Assembly: GCA_028287235.1 (NCBI GenBank)
Contig: JAQBQB010000025.1
Coordinates: 248,001 to 312,000 of the forward strand
Direction of reading: 5' to 3'
Length of the DNA stretch: 64,000 nucleotides
Source of the DNA: Gemmatimonadota bacterium
GTDB taxonomy: Bacteria > Gemmatimonadota > Gemmatimonadetes > Gemmatimonadales > Gemmatimonadaceae
Each line of letters starts with the position of its first letter. Within the stretch, counting starts at the first letter, position 1. Below are positions 44,713-54,305 of this stretch, piece after piece. The notes below the pieces were generated by a model that saw nothing but the letters and a program-made list of their open reading frames with translations, ran no database searches and was not told where the DNA came from. Both the position numbers and the translations under genes were made by a program.

Positions 44713-46015
44713 TGACTGCACTGACGCGGGGACTGCGCTGAGTGCCGTTCACCACCGCCCACAAAATCGCCAACGCCGGCGGCAGCGCGAGACCCACGAG
44801 CGCGAGGTTGCTCTGCCGCGACAGCGTCACCAGGTGCGCCAGTAGCGCAACCGCGCACAGTCCCGCGAGCACGAGCGCCACGGCGCGCGTGGCCCGCGTA
44901 GCGCGGCCCGACAGATAGTACACCGGCAACAACACCGCGAGCACCAACCAGAGTGGGTTGAACAACAGCAGATTCTCGTTCGCGTGCGCGAAGATGTGAT
45001 CGGTCACGGTCCAGAGAATCGTCAGCACCACGCCGAGCAGGCCGGCGAGGAAGGACCAGAGTCCCATCGCGATTGCCGCCGCGACCCGCGCCCCACGTGC
45101 GCCGGAGCCGGCGCGCGTGCCGAGCCAGGCGAAGAGCGCTGCGACGACCACGCCGATCGCCGTGAGCCACGGCGCGAGGTGAGGCGGCGCGGTGGGCTCC
45201 GCGGGGCGCGTCGATTGATACAGCACCTGCTCATTCGCCACGAGCGGATGTGTCGCGCCCGTGCTGTCGCGCACCTGAAGCGTGGCGACCGCATCGTGCA
45301 GCTCCTTTGGCAGAAACATCTCCTGCCATCGCGTCGCCGGCCGGTCCGACGGCTCGCCGAGCCCAACGTCGACGCCGACCACGAGCGGCTTGCCGCCCTG
45401 CATCAGCCGCAGCGCATGCCAACGGTACGATCGCTCCGACACAGTCATCGACGCCGCGTGCAACTGTCCGCCGAGCACTTGGTCGAGCAGGTCGCGTGGT
45501 CGCGTGGAGCAGTTGTTCTGGAAGTAGTCGTACAAGTACTGCCGGTTCTGCGGGAGGGCGTTGATCTGGATGAGGTGCAGCAGGGAATCTTTTTGCGCCG
45601 TCGTGAGGTCGAGCTGCTGCGAGCTAACCGTGCGATTGAAGTACCGATAGGCGTAAAGGAGCTGGTTCATCGAGTCGCCGCCCATCTGGTACAGCATGCG
45701 GCCTTTCAGAAAGTGCAGAATGAAGTTCGGCTGGCGCGGGTCGAACACGCCCCAGTTGAAGACCGTGTCGCGGCCGGTGGTGTTGTCGTGAATCCAGATG
45801 GCCGCGTGGCCGAACAGCTCCCACACCTGCTCGCCGTTGCCCATCGTCAGCAGCGAGATGGTGACGCTCCGGCCGGCGGCGTGAAGTGGATCGCTCGCTA
45901 CGGCTGCGGAGGGAGCCGCGTTCGATCCCGGCGGTCGCGACGCGGGCACCTGCGCGCCAAGCGTCGCGGCGGCGATGAGCGCCAGCACGGCGCGCGATAC
46001 GGTGCGGAGAAGCAT
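44666..46015 (-). CDS. DUF4105 (Lnb N-terminal domain) exported membrane protein
   Basis: The 449-residue protein has a signal peptide and an exported domain typical of DUF4105: SLLTMGNGEQVWELFGHAAIW and DTVFNWGVFDP early, and YLYDYFQNNCSTRPRDLLDQ later, containing the Cys and His that suggest a papain-like active site. Five C-terminal transmembrane helices follow (from about residue 285). Homologues include the N-terminal part of lacto-N-biosidase LnbX-type proteins; the role is unknown. Its 3' end overlaps the convergent BNR gene by 47 nt. Confidence 0.82.
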   Translation of the reverse strand: MLLRTVSRAVLALIAAATLGAQVPASRPPGSNAAPSAAVASDPLHAAGRSVTISLLTMGNGEQVWELFGHAAIWIHDNTTGRDTVFNWGVFDPRQPNFILHFLKGRMLYQMGGDSMNQLLYAYRYFNRTVSSQQLDLTTAQKDSLLHLIQINALPQNRQYLYDYFQNNCSTRPRDLLDQVLGGQLHAASMTVSERSYRWHALRLMQGGKPLVVGVDVGLGEPSDRPATRWQEMFLPKELHDAVATLQVRDSTGATHPLVANEQVLYQSTRPAEPTAPPHLAPWLTAIGVVVAALFAWLGTRAGSGARGARVAAAIAMGLWSFLAGLLGVVLTILWTVTDHIFAHANENLLLFNPLWLVLAVLLPVYYLSGRATRATRAVALVLAGLCAVALLAHLVTLSRQSNLALVGLALPPALAILWAVVNGTQRSPRVSAVITAPATQPVTPRRAT

Positions 46016-46127
46016 GACTCGAAGTTAATACTCGGGGGCTTTTTCCGTCGGCGCGGGCCTTGCCAAAGGGAGACAGGTTACGGTCCGCGAACACCCCCTG
46101 CCATGAAATTCGGAGACTCCCGGTTGC

Positions 46128-48836
46128 ATGCTTGATCGCATCAAGTCGTCGCGCGCGTCCGATACGCAGGATCAGCGGACGTCGCTGTTCGTCGGTCCGG
46201 GAGAGATGAAGGGCCGCTGCCGCACGTTCGACTGGGCGGCGAGCGCGCTCGGACCCGTGGAAGGCTGGCCGCAGAGTCTTCGAACGATCGTCACGACGAT
46301 CCTGGATTCCGCGTTCCCGAACATCGTACTGTGGGGACCGGAGCTGATTCAGATCTACAACGACGGCTACCGCGAGGTGATGGGCGCCAAACACCCATTG
46401 GGCCTCGGGATTCCGACGCGCGACTGCTGGCCGGAGGCGTGGGGGTTCAACCAGCCGATCTACGAGCGGGTGTTGCGCGGTGAGACGGTGTTCTTCGAGG
46501 ACGTGCTGATCCCGCTCATGCGGTATGGCGCGCTCGAAGACGTCTATTTCACGTTGTCCTACAGCCCGCTCCGCGCCGAATCGCATGCCGTTGCCGGCGT
46601 CCTCGTCACGCTGCTCGAGACGACGGCGCGCGTCGCGGCGCGCCAACTCGAGGCGGAGCGCGCGCTCCTTCTCCAGCGCGTGGAGGTGGAGCGAAACCGG
46701 CTCAGCGAGATCTTTCGGCAGTCGCCCGGTTTTTTTGCGTTGCTTCGTGGCCCTGCGCATGTGTTCGAGCTCGCCAACGATGCGTACTTCCAGCTCGTGG
46801 GACACCGGCACATTCTCGGGCGGCCAGTCGCCGAGGCGTTGCCGGAGGTGAAGGAGCAGGGGTTCATCGACCTGCTCGACCAAGTGCTCGCGACCGGTGA
46901 ATCGGTCTCGGGACAAGAAGTGCCCGTCCTGCTCACCCGCACGCCCGGCGCGGAGCCCGAGCAGCGCTTCGTGAACTTCCTCTATCAGGCGATCGACGAG
47001 GCCGACGCGACTCGATCGGGCGTCCTCGCCCACGGCGCCGACGTGACGGAGCAGGTGCTCGCGCGCCGCGAGGTGGAGCGGCTGCTGAAGGCGAGCGAGG
47101 AATCGCGGCGCAGCCTCGACACGTTGAACGCGGAGCTCGCCGAGAGCCGGCAGCGGTTGAGCGACGTGTTCCAGCAGGCGCCCGTGGCGGTCGCCGTGCT
47201 CACCGGTCCCACGCACGTCTACACGATCGCGAGCCCGGCCTATGCGCGCTACCTCGGCGGACGTCCGCTTCTCGGGCGAGCGTTCCGCGAAGCGGTGCCG
47301 GAGATCGGCGGCCAACGCGTGGCTGAGCTGATGGATCTCGTGTACGAGACTGGAGAGCCGGTGACGCGCACCCAGCAGGTCGTTCCACTCGACCGCGACG
47401 GCGACGGCGTGCTGGAGGAGTATCTGTTCGACGTCTCGTACCAGCCGCTACGCAACGCTGCCGGCGAGGTGTACGCGATCACGAGCTCGTCGCTCGACGT
47501 CACTGACCAGGTCCGCGCGCGCCGGCTCGCCGACGAGGCCGCGCAGGCGATTGCCGACGCGCGGCAGCAGCTCGAGCGCGTTTTCTCACAGGCACCGGTG
47601 GCGATCGCCGTGCTCGAGGGCGGCGAACACCGATTCCGGTTGGCGAATGCGCACTATCAGGCGCTCGTCGGCCGCACCAATCTCTTGGGCCGCACCGCGC
47701 GCGACGTGTTCCCCGAGCTGGCGGGACAAGGAATCTTTGAAATTCTCGACGACGTGTTTCGCACCGGCAAGGCGTTTGTCGCGAACGAGCTTTCGTTGTC
47801 GATCCGGCGAGGGCCGGACACGCCGCCCGAGCAGGCCTTTTTCAATTTTACGTACCAGCCGCTCCATTCCGTCGACGGGGAAGTGTACGGCATCGGCGCC
47901 GTGGCGGTGGACGTCAGCGATCAGGTGCGCGCGCGGCAGTACGTCGAACAGCTTCTGCGCGAGAGCGAGGCGTCGCGCGCCGCGCTGCAGAGCGCGAACG
48001 CGCAACTGGAGGAGCAGCAGATCGAGCTCGAGCTGGCGAACCAACAGCTTCAGGACAACGCGGCGGAGATGGAAGCGCAGACCGCCGAGCTGGAAACGCA
48101 GACGGAGGAGCTGGAGGAGCAGACCAGGGTGGCGCGCGAGGCCAATCGAGCGAAGAGCGACTTTCTCGCGACGATGAGCCACGAGCTTCGCACGCCGCTC
48201 AACGCGATCGGCGGCTATGCCGATCTGCTGCTCGGCGGCGTGCGCGGCGAACTATCCGACATCCAGCGCCTCGACGTGGAGCGCATGCGGCGCAGCGGAC
48301 AGCACCTGCTCGGGCTGATCAACAGTCTTCTGAACTTCACGAAGTTGGACGCCGGCGAGATCAACTTCGACGTGCGGCCTGTGGCGCTGAACGCGCTCCT
48401 CGACGGAGTGCCGGATCTCGTCGCGCCGCAGCTCGCGAGCAAGTCGCTGCGGTTCACCATCAGCGGATGCGCCAGCGATACGATGGTGATGGCGGACGTC
48501 GACAAGACCCGGCAAGTGCTGCTCAACCTCTTGAGCAACGCTGTGAAGTTCACGAGCGAGGGCGGAGCCATCACGCTGTCGTGCACCACCGATTCCGACT
48601 GGGTGCAGGTGCGCGTCGACGACACGGGGCGGGGAATTGCCCCGGAAAACATTCAGCGGGTCTTCGACGCGTTCGTGCAGGTGGACCGCCATCTCACGCC
48701 GCACAGCCAGCAAGGCGTGGGACTCGGCCTCGCGATCAGCCGCGACCTCGCGGTGGGAATGGGAGGTCAGCTCTCGGTCGCCAGCACGCTCGGCGTCGGC
48801 AGCACGTTTACGCTGTCGCTGCGCCGCGCGCAGTGA
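46128..48836 (+). CDS. Cytoplasmic multi-PAS sensor histidine kinase
   Basis: The 902-residue protein has no membrane segment. Four PAS-like domains follow one another: one at 40-165 with NIVLWGPELIQIYNDGYREVMG, and three similar ones starting LSEIFRQSPGFFALLRGPAH, LSDVFQQAPVAVAVLTGPTH and LERVFSQAPVAIAVLEGGEH. A Gln/Glu-rich coiled coil (about 610-670) leads to HisKA SHELRTPLNAIGGYADLL (His685) and an HATPase with NLLSNAVKFTSEGG, DTGRGI and GVGLGLAISRDL. There is no receiver, and no response regulator lies beside it. The three adjacent PAS domains look like internal duplications. The sensed ligand is unknown. Confidence 0.9.
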   Translation: MLDRIKSSRASDTQDQRTSLFVGPGEMKGRCRTFDWAASALGPVEGWPQSLRTIVTTILDSAFPNIVLWGPELIQIYNDGYREVMGAKHPLGLGIPTRDCWPEAWGFNQPIYERVLRGETVFFEDVLIPLMRYGALEDVYFTLSYSPLRAESHAVAGVLVTLLETTARVAARQLEAERALLLQRVEVERNRLSEIFRQSPGFFALLRGPAHVFELANDAYFQLVGHRHILGRPVAEALPEVKEQGFIDLLDQVLATGESVSGQEVPVLLTRTPGAEPEQRFVNFLYQAIDEADATRSGVLAHGADVTEQVLARREVERLLKASEESRRSLDTLNAELAESRQRLSDVFQQAPVAVAVLTGPTHVYTIASPAYARYLGGRPLLGRAFREAVPEIGGQRVAELMDLVYETGEPVTRTQQVVPLDRDGDGVLEEYLFDVSYQPLRNAAGEVYAITSSSLDVTDQVRARRLADEAAQAIADARQQLERVFSQAPVAIAVLEGGEHRFRLANAHYQALVGRTNLLGRTARDVFPELAGQGIFEILDDVFRTGKAFVANELSLSIRRGPDTPPEQAFFNFTYQPLHSVDGEVYGIGAVAVDVSDQVRARQYVEQLLRESEASRAALQSANAQLEEQQIELELANQQLQDNAAEMEAQTAELETQTEELEEQTRVAREANRAKSDFLATMSHELRTPLNAIGGYADLLLGGVRGELSDIQRLDVERMRRSGQHLLGLINSLLNFTKLDAGEINFDVRPVALNALLDGVPDLVAPQLASKSLRFTISGCASDTMVMADVDKTRQVLLNLLSNAVKFTSEGGAITLSCTTDSDWVQVRVDDTGRGIAPENIQRVFDAFVQVDRHLTPHSQQGVGLGLAISRDLAVGMGGQLSVASTLGVGSTFTLSLRRAQ

Positions 48837-48845
48837 GCGCGCCGG

Positions 48846-50504
48846 TCAGCGTTTGTTCAACGCCGGCCGGCCCGGCGACTGCGCCAGCTCCCAGCTCGTC
48901 TCGTGCACCAGCCGCGCGATACGCTCCATCTTCGGATAGTTGATCCGGTCGGCGCGATCGCTCGTGAGGTGGTAGTCGGGATGCAGCCCGGTGTGAAACC
49001 AGATCGCCGGAACCGAATGCTGGAGAAACGGCCAGCTATCGCTCCGCCGCAGGAGTTGTGAGACGTTGTTGTCGTAATTCTTCTTGAGTGTGAGCCCGTA
49101 ACCCGCGTTGGCGCGTTCAACCGCCGCCGTGAGTTGGGTGCTGCGGCTCCAACCGAGCAGCGTCACGGCATTCTTGTTCGATTCGGAGGTCTGCACGGGT
49201 AGGCCGCGAAAGCGCGCGCCGCCGTTCTCCGGCACCTCTTCGTTGCGCCCGATCATGTCCATGTTCAACATCGCCGCGGTTTTCTCGAGCGGAACCGCGG
49301 GCGTCTCGACGTAGCCCCACGAGCCCATGAGCGGACCGCGCTCCTCGGAGTTGAACGCCGCGAACAGCACGGAGCGCTTCGGGCGCTGGCCCGCCGCCGC
49401 GGCTTTCGCGTACGCTTCGGCGATTGCGAGCAGCGCCACGGCCCCGGAGCCGTTGTCGTCGGCGCCGTTGAAGATCTGATCGCCGTCGGCGCCGTTGTGA
49501 TCGACGTGCCCGCTGATCACGATCCACTCATCCTTGAGCCGCGGATCGCTCCCTTCGATGGCGGCGAGCACGTTCCGGTCGGGCACCGCCTTTCGCACGA
49601 CGGCGGTCGTCATGGCGACCCGTACCCCTGGGATGGCCAGGGGAGAGGAGCCGCGAGCCGATTCCGCCGTGCGCGCCAGCTCGAGGAGCGACTTTCCCGT
49701 GCCGTGCACGAGACTGTCGGCGAGCGGAACGGAGATTTGTCCCACGGGAATCGTGAGCTTGTCCGCCCACGCGGCGAGGGTGTAGGGCAGGAGCCGCGGC
49801 GGTTGGTCGGGCCAGTAGGCGTGGGACGACGCCTCGAAGCTCTGCGGCGCCTGATGGTTCTGAACGTCGGTGACGAACAACAGGCCGGCGGCGCCGCGCG
49901 CCTGCGCGGCGAGCGCCTTCTTGAGCGGATTGGCGTACTCCGACGTCACCACGCCGTCGAAGGCGCTGGTGCTGTCCGCCTCGCCCGGCTCGTGATCGAG
50001 CACGAGGAGAATCTTTCCATGCAGATCGCCGCCAAGATCCTCGTAGCCGAGCGACGGCGCGCTGATGCCGAAATGGGCGAAGACGAGATCGCCGGTCGCG
50101 GCGGCGGCCGGGCTGAAGCGATGCGGATAGAAGCCGTTCGCGAGCGTGTAGTGCGCGGTCGCGCCGTCGCGCGTCACGGCGAGGTCGTTGCCGCCGGCGA
50201 GCGCGCCGATCGACAGATTGTACGGCTGAAAGTACGAGCCGTCCGCGCCCATGGGCTTGAGGCCGAGCCACTGAAAGCGCGCCTTCATCCACTCGAGCGC
50301 CAGCGCGTTTTCCGGCGTGTTCGTCAGGCGCCCACGGAAGCCGTCGCCGGCGAGGAACTCGAGATCGGCGCGCATCTTCGCGGCGGTGATCGCGTTGTTG
50401 GCCGGCGCGCGGACCGGCTTCGCGGATTGGGCAACGGCGAGCGACGGAATGAGGGCGGTCGCGAATGCCGCGCGCCGCAGGCGAGGAAGCGTGGTCGTAC
50501 GCAT
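48846..50504 (-). CDS. Secreted M28-family aminopeptidase
   Basis: The 552-residue protein has a signal peptide (FATALIPSLAVAQ) and an inserted PA domain (about 120-290, IGALAGGNDLAVTRDG to VGQISVPLADSL). The two-zinc peptidase core follows: SGHVDHNGADGDQIFNGADDNGSG with His and Asp ligands, AFNSEERG with the catalytic Glu pair, NMDMIGRNE with Asp, and HTGLHPDYHLTSD near the end. It releases N-terminal amino acids in the periplasm or outside the cell. ATG 50504 starts the signal peptide. Confidence 0.92.
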   Translation of the reverse strand: MRTTTLPRLRRAAFATALIPSLAVAQSAKPVRAPANNAITAAKMRADLEFLAGDGFRGRLTNTPENALALEWMKARFQWLGLKPMGADGSYFQPYNLSIGALAGGNDLAVTRDGATAHYTLANGFYPHRFSPAAAATGDLVFAHFGISAPSLGYEDLGGDLHGKILLVLDHEPGEADSTSAFDGVVTSEYANPLKKALAAQARGAAGLLFVTDVQNHQAPQSFEASSHAYWPDQPPRLLPYTLAAWADKLTIPVGQISVPLADSLVHGTGKSLLELARTAESARGSSPLAIPGVRVAMTTAVVRKAVPDRNVLAAIEGSDPRLKDEWIVISGHVDHNGADGDQIFNGADDNGSGAVALLAIAEAYAKAAAAGQRPKRSVLFAAFNSEERGPLMGSWGYVETPAVPLEKTAAMLNMDMIGRNEEVPENGGARFRGLPVQTSESNKNAVTLLGWSRSTQLTAAVERANAGYGLTLKKNYDNNVSQLLRRSDSWPFLQHSVPAIWFHTGLHPDYHLTSDRADRINYPKMERIARLVHETSWELAQSPGRPALNKR

Positions 50505-50565
50505 GTCGCGATCTCCGAGGGGAAAAATCGTCAGGATGATGCCGGGGTAATCATACGCGACAGCG

Positions 50566-53500
50566 CTACGCGCGGGATGACAGCCCAGCGAGGAAAGCCT
50601 TCGCGGCGCGCGTGTCGGCCACGTCGGCGCCGACGGGAAACTTGGCAAGTGCCCTTGCCACGGTCTCTCTCGCCTCGGCGCCGTTCCCTTCCGCCTCGAG
50701 CAACCGTCCGAGCGCAATCGCCGCGCGCATCTCGAACGGCACCAGCTCACGCTCTGCCGCGAACGCAATTGCCTCGCGATAGAGCACGGCGGCGCGTTGA
50801 ACGACGGCGTCCGCCGGCTCTCCAGGTTGCGCCGCGAGCATCACATTGGCGCGCAGCGTACGCAGATCGGCGTCCCACAAGTGTTCGCCCGTCCGCTCGC
50901 CGATGCGCATCGCCTCGTCGATCGACGCCAGCGCGTCGTCGTAGCGGCCTAGAGCCGCGAGTCCTTCGGCCACGTAGCTGAGAAAGCGCGGCATGACGAT
51001 GAGCCCCTGAATCGCGTTCATTGTCCCCACCGCCTGCTCGAGCTCCGCGAGCCCTTCCTGCGCACGGCCGAGCCGCACCAACGCCGCGCCGTGATACGAC
51101 GCGTTCCAGAAGCGTTCCGACACGATGCCGTACTCCTCGCACAGTCGCAGCGCCTCGCCGGTGATGCGCTCGGCTTCGACTGGATCATCGAGCTCGAGGG
51201 CGAGCTCACCGGCGAAGAGCGCGGCGAAGGCGCGGTCGCGCGGATCGCGCGTGATTCGCGCGAGCTCCGACGCGTACGCCATCGCCTGGCGCGCGTCGTC
51301 GAAATCGCCGGTCACCCAGCGGCCGCGCACCGAAACGCAGGCGGCCATCAGGTACGGGTCGGAGAGAAAACGCGCGCGGTCGGCCATGCGACGCGCCGGA
51401 TCGAATGTCTCTGTCCCGATCACGAAGTGCTCGAGCCCGCGGCGCGGCCATCCGGTGTACGCCCACGAGCCGGCCGACGCGGTGTAGGCGACCATGCGGT
51501 CGGCGGGGTCGCCGGTGATCTCCGACAGGCGGATCAAACGGTTGGTGTCGTCGAAGCCGAGATCGAGGTTGCTGCCGGCGATGTGGTAGAGACAGAGGCC
51601 GAAGAGCACGGGCACGAGCGCCGGCACGTCGCCGAGCTGATGACAGATCTCGCGCGCGCGGTTCATGTTCACCGCCGTGTCGGCGTGCGCGTAGCCGCGG
51701 CGCGTCAGGCTCGTGAACCCCAGCGACGTGCGCAGCGCGAGCTCGAGCCCGATGCGCTCCGGACTTTCCGGCAAGAGCTCGACCTGCGCGAGCCCCTTCT
51801 GTCCGAGCCGCTCCGCCTCCTCGAAGGCGAACACTTGCGACGCACGCTGAGCGGCGACGACGTAGTACCCCGCGGCGCGCGCCGGCTCGCGCGCCGACTC
51901 GAGCAGCACGGCCAACTCCGACGCCACCTCGCCGACGCGCGCGCCGTAGTGCTGCTCGAGCGCTCCGGCGACGCGCGTGCCGTAGCTCACGCGCCGGCTC
52001 GCGCTGAGCGACCGGTGCAACGCGTTCTGGTAGAGCACATGGACGAAGCGATAACGAACGGTCAGCGTGCGGTCGGGTAGCTCGACTTCCTCGACGCGAT
52101 GCACGAACACGTACACGCGCTCGAGCGTGAGGAGCGAGTCCTCGACGTCGGCCGGATCGAGGTCGAGCACCGCGGCGACGACCGCCGAGTCGAACTGATG
52201 GCCCTGCACGCTCGCCGCGGCCAGCAGCCGCCGATCGCTCTCGCCGAGCTGCTCGATCTTGCGCTCGATCATGCTGCGCACCGACTGCGGCAGCTCGCGC
52301 TCGATCTCGGGCACGCTGCGCACGAGCGTCCAATGGCCGTCGGCCACGGCGATCACGCCCTGGGCGCCCAGATAGCGCACGACGTCCACCATGAAGAGCG
52401 GGCTGCCCTCTGTCTTGTCGTGGATGGCGCGCGCGAAGTCGTCGGGAAACCGGTTGCCGGGATACTGCAGCGCCAGAAACTCGGCGACGTTCTCGCGTGT
52501 GAGAAAGTCGACCGCCAGCTCCTGGGCGATGCCGCGCTGCTGCAGGTCGAGCTGCACCCCGAGAAAGGGGTGTTTGACGACGCGCATGTCCGACGGGCGG
52601 TACGTGATCAGCACGAGCACCCGCAGCTCCGGAAGCCGCGCGCCCATGTAGGCGAGGAGATCGACCGTCGACGCGTCCGCCCAGTGCACGTCGTCGATGA
52701 AGAGCACGAGCGGCGCGACCTTGCTCGACTCCACGAGCAGGGCGACGATCTCGCGCTTCATCTTCTCCTGCGACACCGCGCGCAGATCGGTCGACTCTTC
52801 CGCGATACGCTCGGCCGACACGTCGCGGACGTTCGCGTACCAGGTCGGAGCGACGCGCGCCATCACCGTGCGCACCGCCCCTTCGCGATCGCGCTGCAGC
52901 ACGCCGTCGAGCGCCTCGAGGATCGGAAGATAGGCCTCCGTTCCGGCCAGTCGTTCCGAGCACCGGCCGCGGGCGAGCGTGCACGGTGTCGCGCTCCCGG
53001 TGAATTGCGCGATGCATTCCTCGACGAGCGTCGTCTTGCCGATGCCCGCCTCCCCGGCAATGCAGATCATGGAGCCGTGTCCGTGCACCGCGCGGCCGTA
53101 CGCCTCGGTGATGCGCTGCCGGTCGCGCTCGTGACCCACGAAGCGCGGTCCTTCGACGACGGCCGACGGACTGCCGGCCGAAGCGACGGCCGCGCCGTCA
53201 CCGGATCGCCCACCGGCGCGGATCGCCGCGTCGCGCACCGATCGCAGCAGCGCGCTCACCTCGCGCGCCGACGGCCGCGCGGCCGGCTGCTTGGCGAGCA
53301 TGCGGAGCATCGTCTCGTCGAGCGCAGCCGGAATGCCCGGCATGTGTGTGGATGGCGGCGCCGCGGGACGCGCGATGATTGCGCCAAGCATCGCCACGGT
53401 GCTCGACGCGCCGAATGGATGCACGCCGGTGAGCAGCTCGTACAGCACGATGCCCAGCGAGAAGACGTCGCTCGCGCCTCCGGCCGGTTCCCCGCACGCC

Positions 53501-54066
53501 TGTTCCGGCGAGAGATAGCGCATGGTGCCCACGATCATGCCCGCGCCGGTGAGCGACGTGTCTGCGCCGGCGTTCAATCCCCCGAACGCATCGGGCCGCG
53601 TCAGTCGCGCGAGCCCGAAGTCGAGCACCTTGGCGTAGCCGTCGTCGCGCACCATCACGTTCTCGGGCTTGATGTCGCGATGGACGATGCCCGCGTCGTG
53701 CGCCACGGCGAGCGCTTCCGCGCACTGCGCCACGATCTCGACGGCGAAGCCCGGCTGTGTGCGCGCATCCATGAGCTCGGCGAGCGTGCGGCCGCGGACG
53801 AGTTCCATGGCGATGTACCGTCCGCGCTCCGATTCGCCGATGTCGTAGATCGTGACGATGTTCGGATGGTTGAGCGCCGACGCCGCGCGGGCTTCTCGCG
53901 TGAAGCGCTCCACCGCGCGGTCGTCGCTGACGAACGCGGCGGACAGCACCTTTACCGCCACGTCGCGATGCAGCCGCGTGTCGCGCGCACGAAAGACCTC
54001 ACCCATTCCGCCGACGCCCAGCGGGGCGACGATCTCGAACGGTCCGACGGAACTTCCTGGCTGCAT
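50566..54066 (-). CDS. Ser/Thr protein kinase fused to AAA-type ATPase and TPR region
   Basis: The 1166-residue protein has a Hanks-type kinase domain (10-275): glycine loop GVGGMGEV (17-24), Lys39, HRDIKPEN (129-136), DFG (149-151), with an activation loop ending GTMRYLSPEQ. A predicted NTPase domain follows with Walker A GEAGIGKTT (338-346) and Walker B VLFIDDVHWAD, of the STAND/adenylate-cyclase-associated kind, and then about 500 residues of TPR-like helices. No transmembrane segment is evident. The architecture matches large regulatory kinases in Acidobacteria/Gemmatimonadota-type genomes. ATG 54066 starts the kinase domain; the longer upstream reading is rejected. Confidence 0.9.
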   Translation of the reverse strand: MQPGSSVGPFEIVAPLGVGGMGEVFRARDTRLHRDVAVKVLSAAFVSDDRAVERFTREARAASALNHPNIVTIYDIGESERGRYIAMELVRGRTLAELMDARTQPGFAVEIVAQCAEALAVAHDAGIVHRDIKPENVMVRDDGYAKVLDFGLARLTRPDAFGGLNAGADTSLTGAGMIVGTMRYLSPEQACGEPAGGASDVFSLGIVLYELLTGVHPFGASSTVAMLGAIIARPAAPPSTHMPGIPAALDETMLRMLAKQPAARPSAREVSALLRSVRDAAIRAGGRSGDGAAVASAGSPSAVVEGPRFVGHERDRQRITEAYGRAVHGHGSMICIAGEAGIGKTTLVEECIAQFTGSATPCTLARGRCSERLAGTEAYLPILEALDGVLQRDREGAVRTVMARVAPTWYANVRDVSAERIAEESTDLRAVSQEKMKREIVALLVESSKVAPLVLFIDDVHWADASTVDLLAYMGARLPELRVLVLITYRPSDMRVVKHPFLGVQLDLQQRGIAQELAVDFLTRENVAEFLALQYPGNRFPDDFARAIHDKTEGSPLFMVDVVRYLGAQGVIAVADGHWTLVRSVPEIERELPQSVRSMIERKIEQLGESDRRLLAAASVQGHQFDSAVVAAVLDLDPADVEDSLLTLERVYVFVHRVEEVELPDRTLTVRYRFVHVLYQNALHRSLSASRRVSYGTRVAGALEQHYGARVGEVASELAVLLESAREPARAAGYYVVAAQRASQVFAFEEAERLGQKGLAQVELLPESPERIGLELALRTSLGFTSLTRRGYAHADTAVNMNRAREICHQLGDVPALVPVLFGLCLYHIAGSNLDLGFDDTNRLIRLSEITGDPADRMVAYTASAGSWAYTGWPRRGLEHFVIGTETFDPARRMADRARFLSDPYLMAACVSVRGRWVTGDFDDARQAMAYASELARITRDPRDRAFAALFAGELALELDDPVEAERITGEALRLCEEYGIVSERFWNASYHGAALVRLGRAQEGLAELEQAVGTMNAIQGLIVMPRFLSYVAEGLAALGRYDDALASIDEAMRIGERTGEHLWDADLRTLRANVMLAAQPGEPADAVVQRAAVLYREAIAFAAERELVPFEMRAAIALGRLLEAEGNGAEARETVARALAKFPVGADVADTRAAKAFLAGLSSRA

Positions 54067-54305
54067 CGTACGCTGTCGCTCTGGAGTTGGGCCCTGCAAA
54101 CGTATGAGACGAATGGCGTTACGGCTAGACGGGTGGCCTCGGCGATCGGTCGCGGCCGCTTCCTTGCGGTATATTGATAATCTCCGCACGTCGGCCGCTG
54201 GCCAATTGCCCCTGACAAACGCTCCGACGCACTCTTGTCATCTCCAATTGATCTTGTGTTTACCGCGCGCGTTTGAGCGTCAAGATCATTTGGACCAAGG
54301 GACAT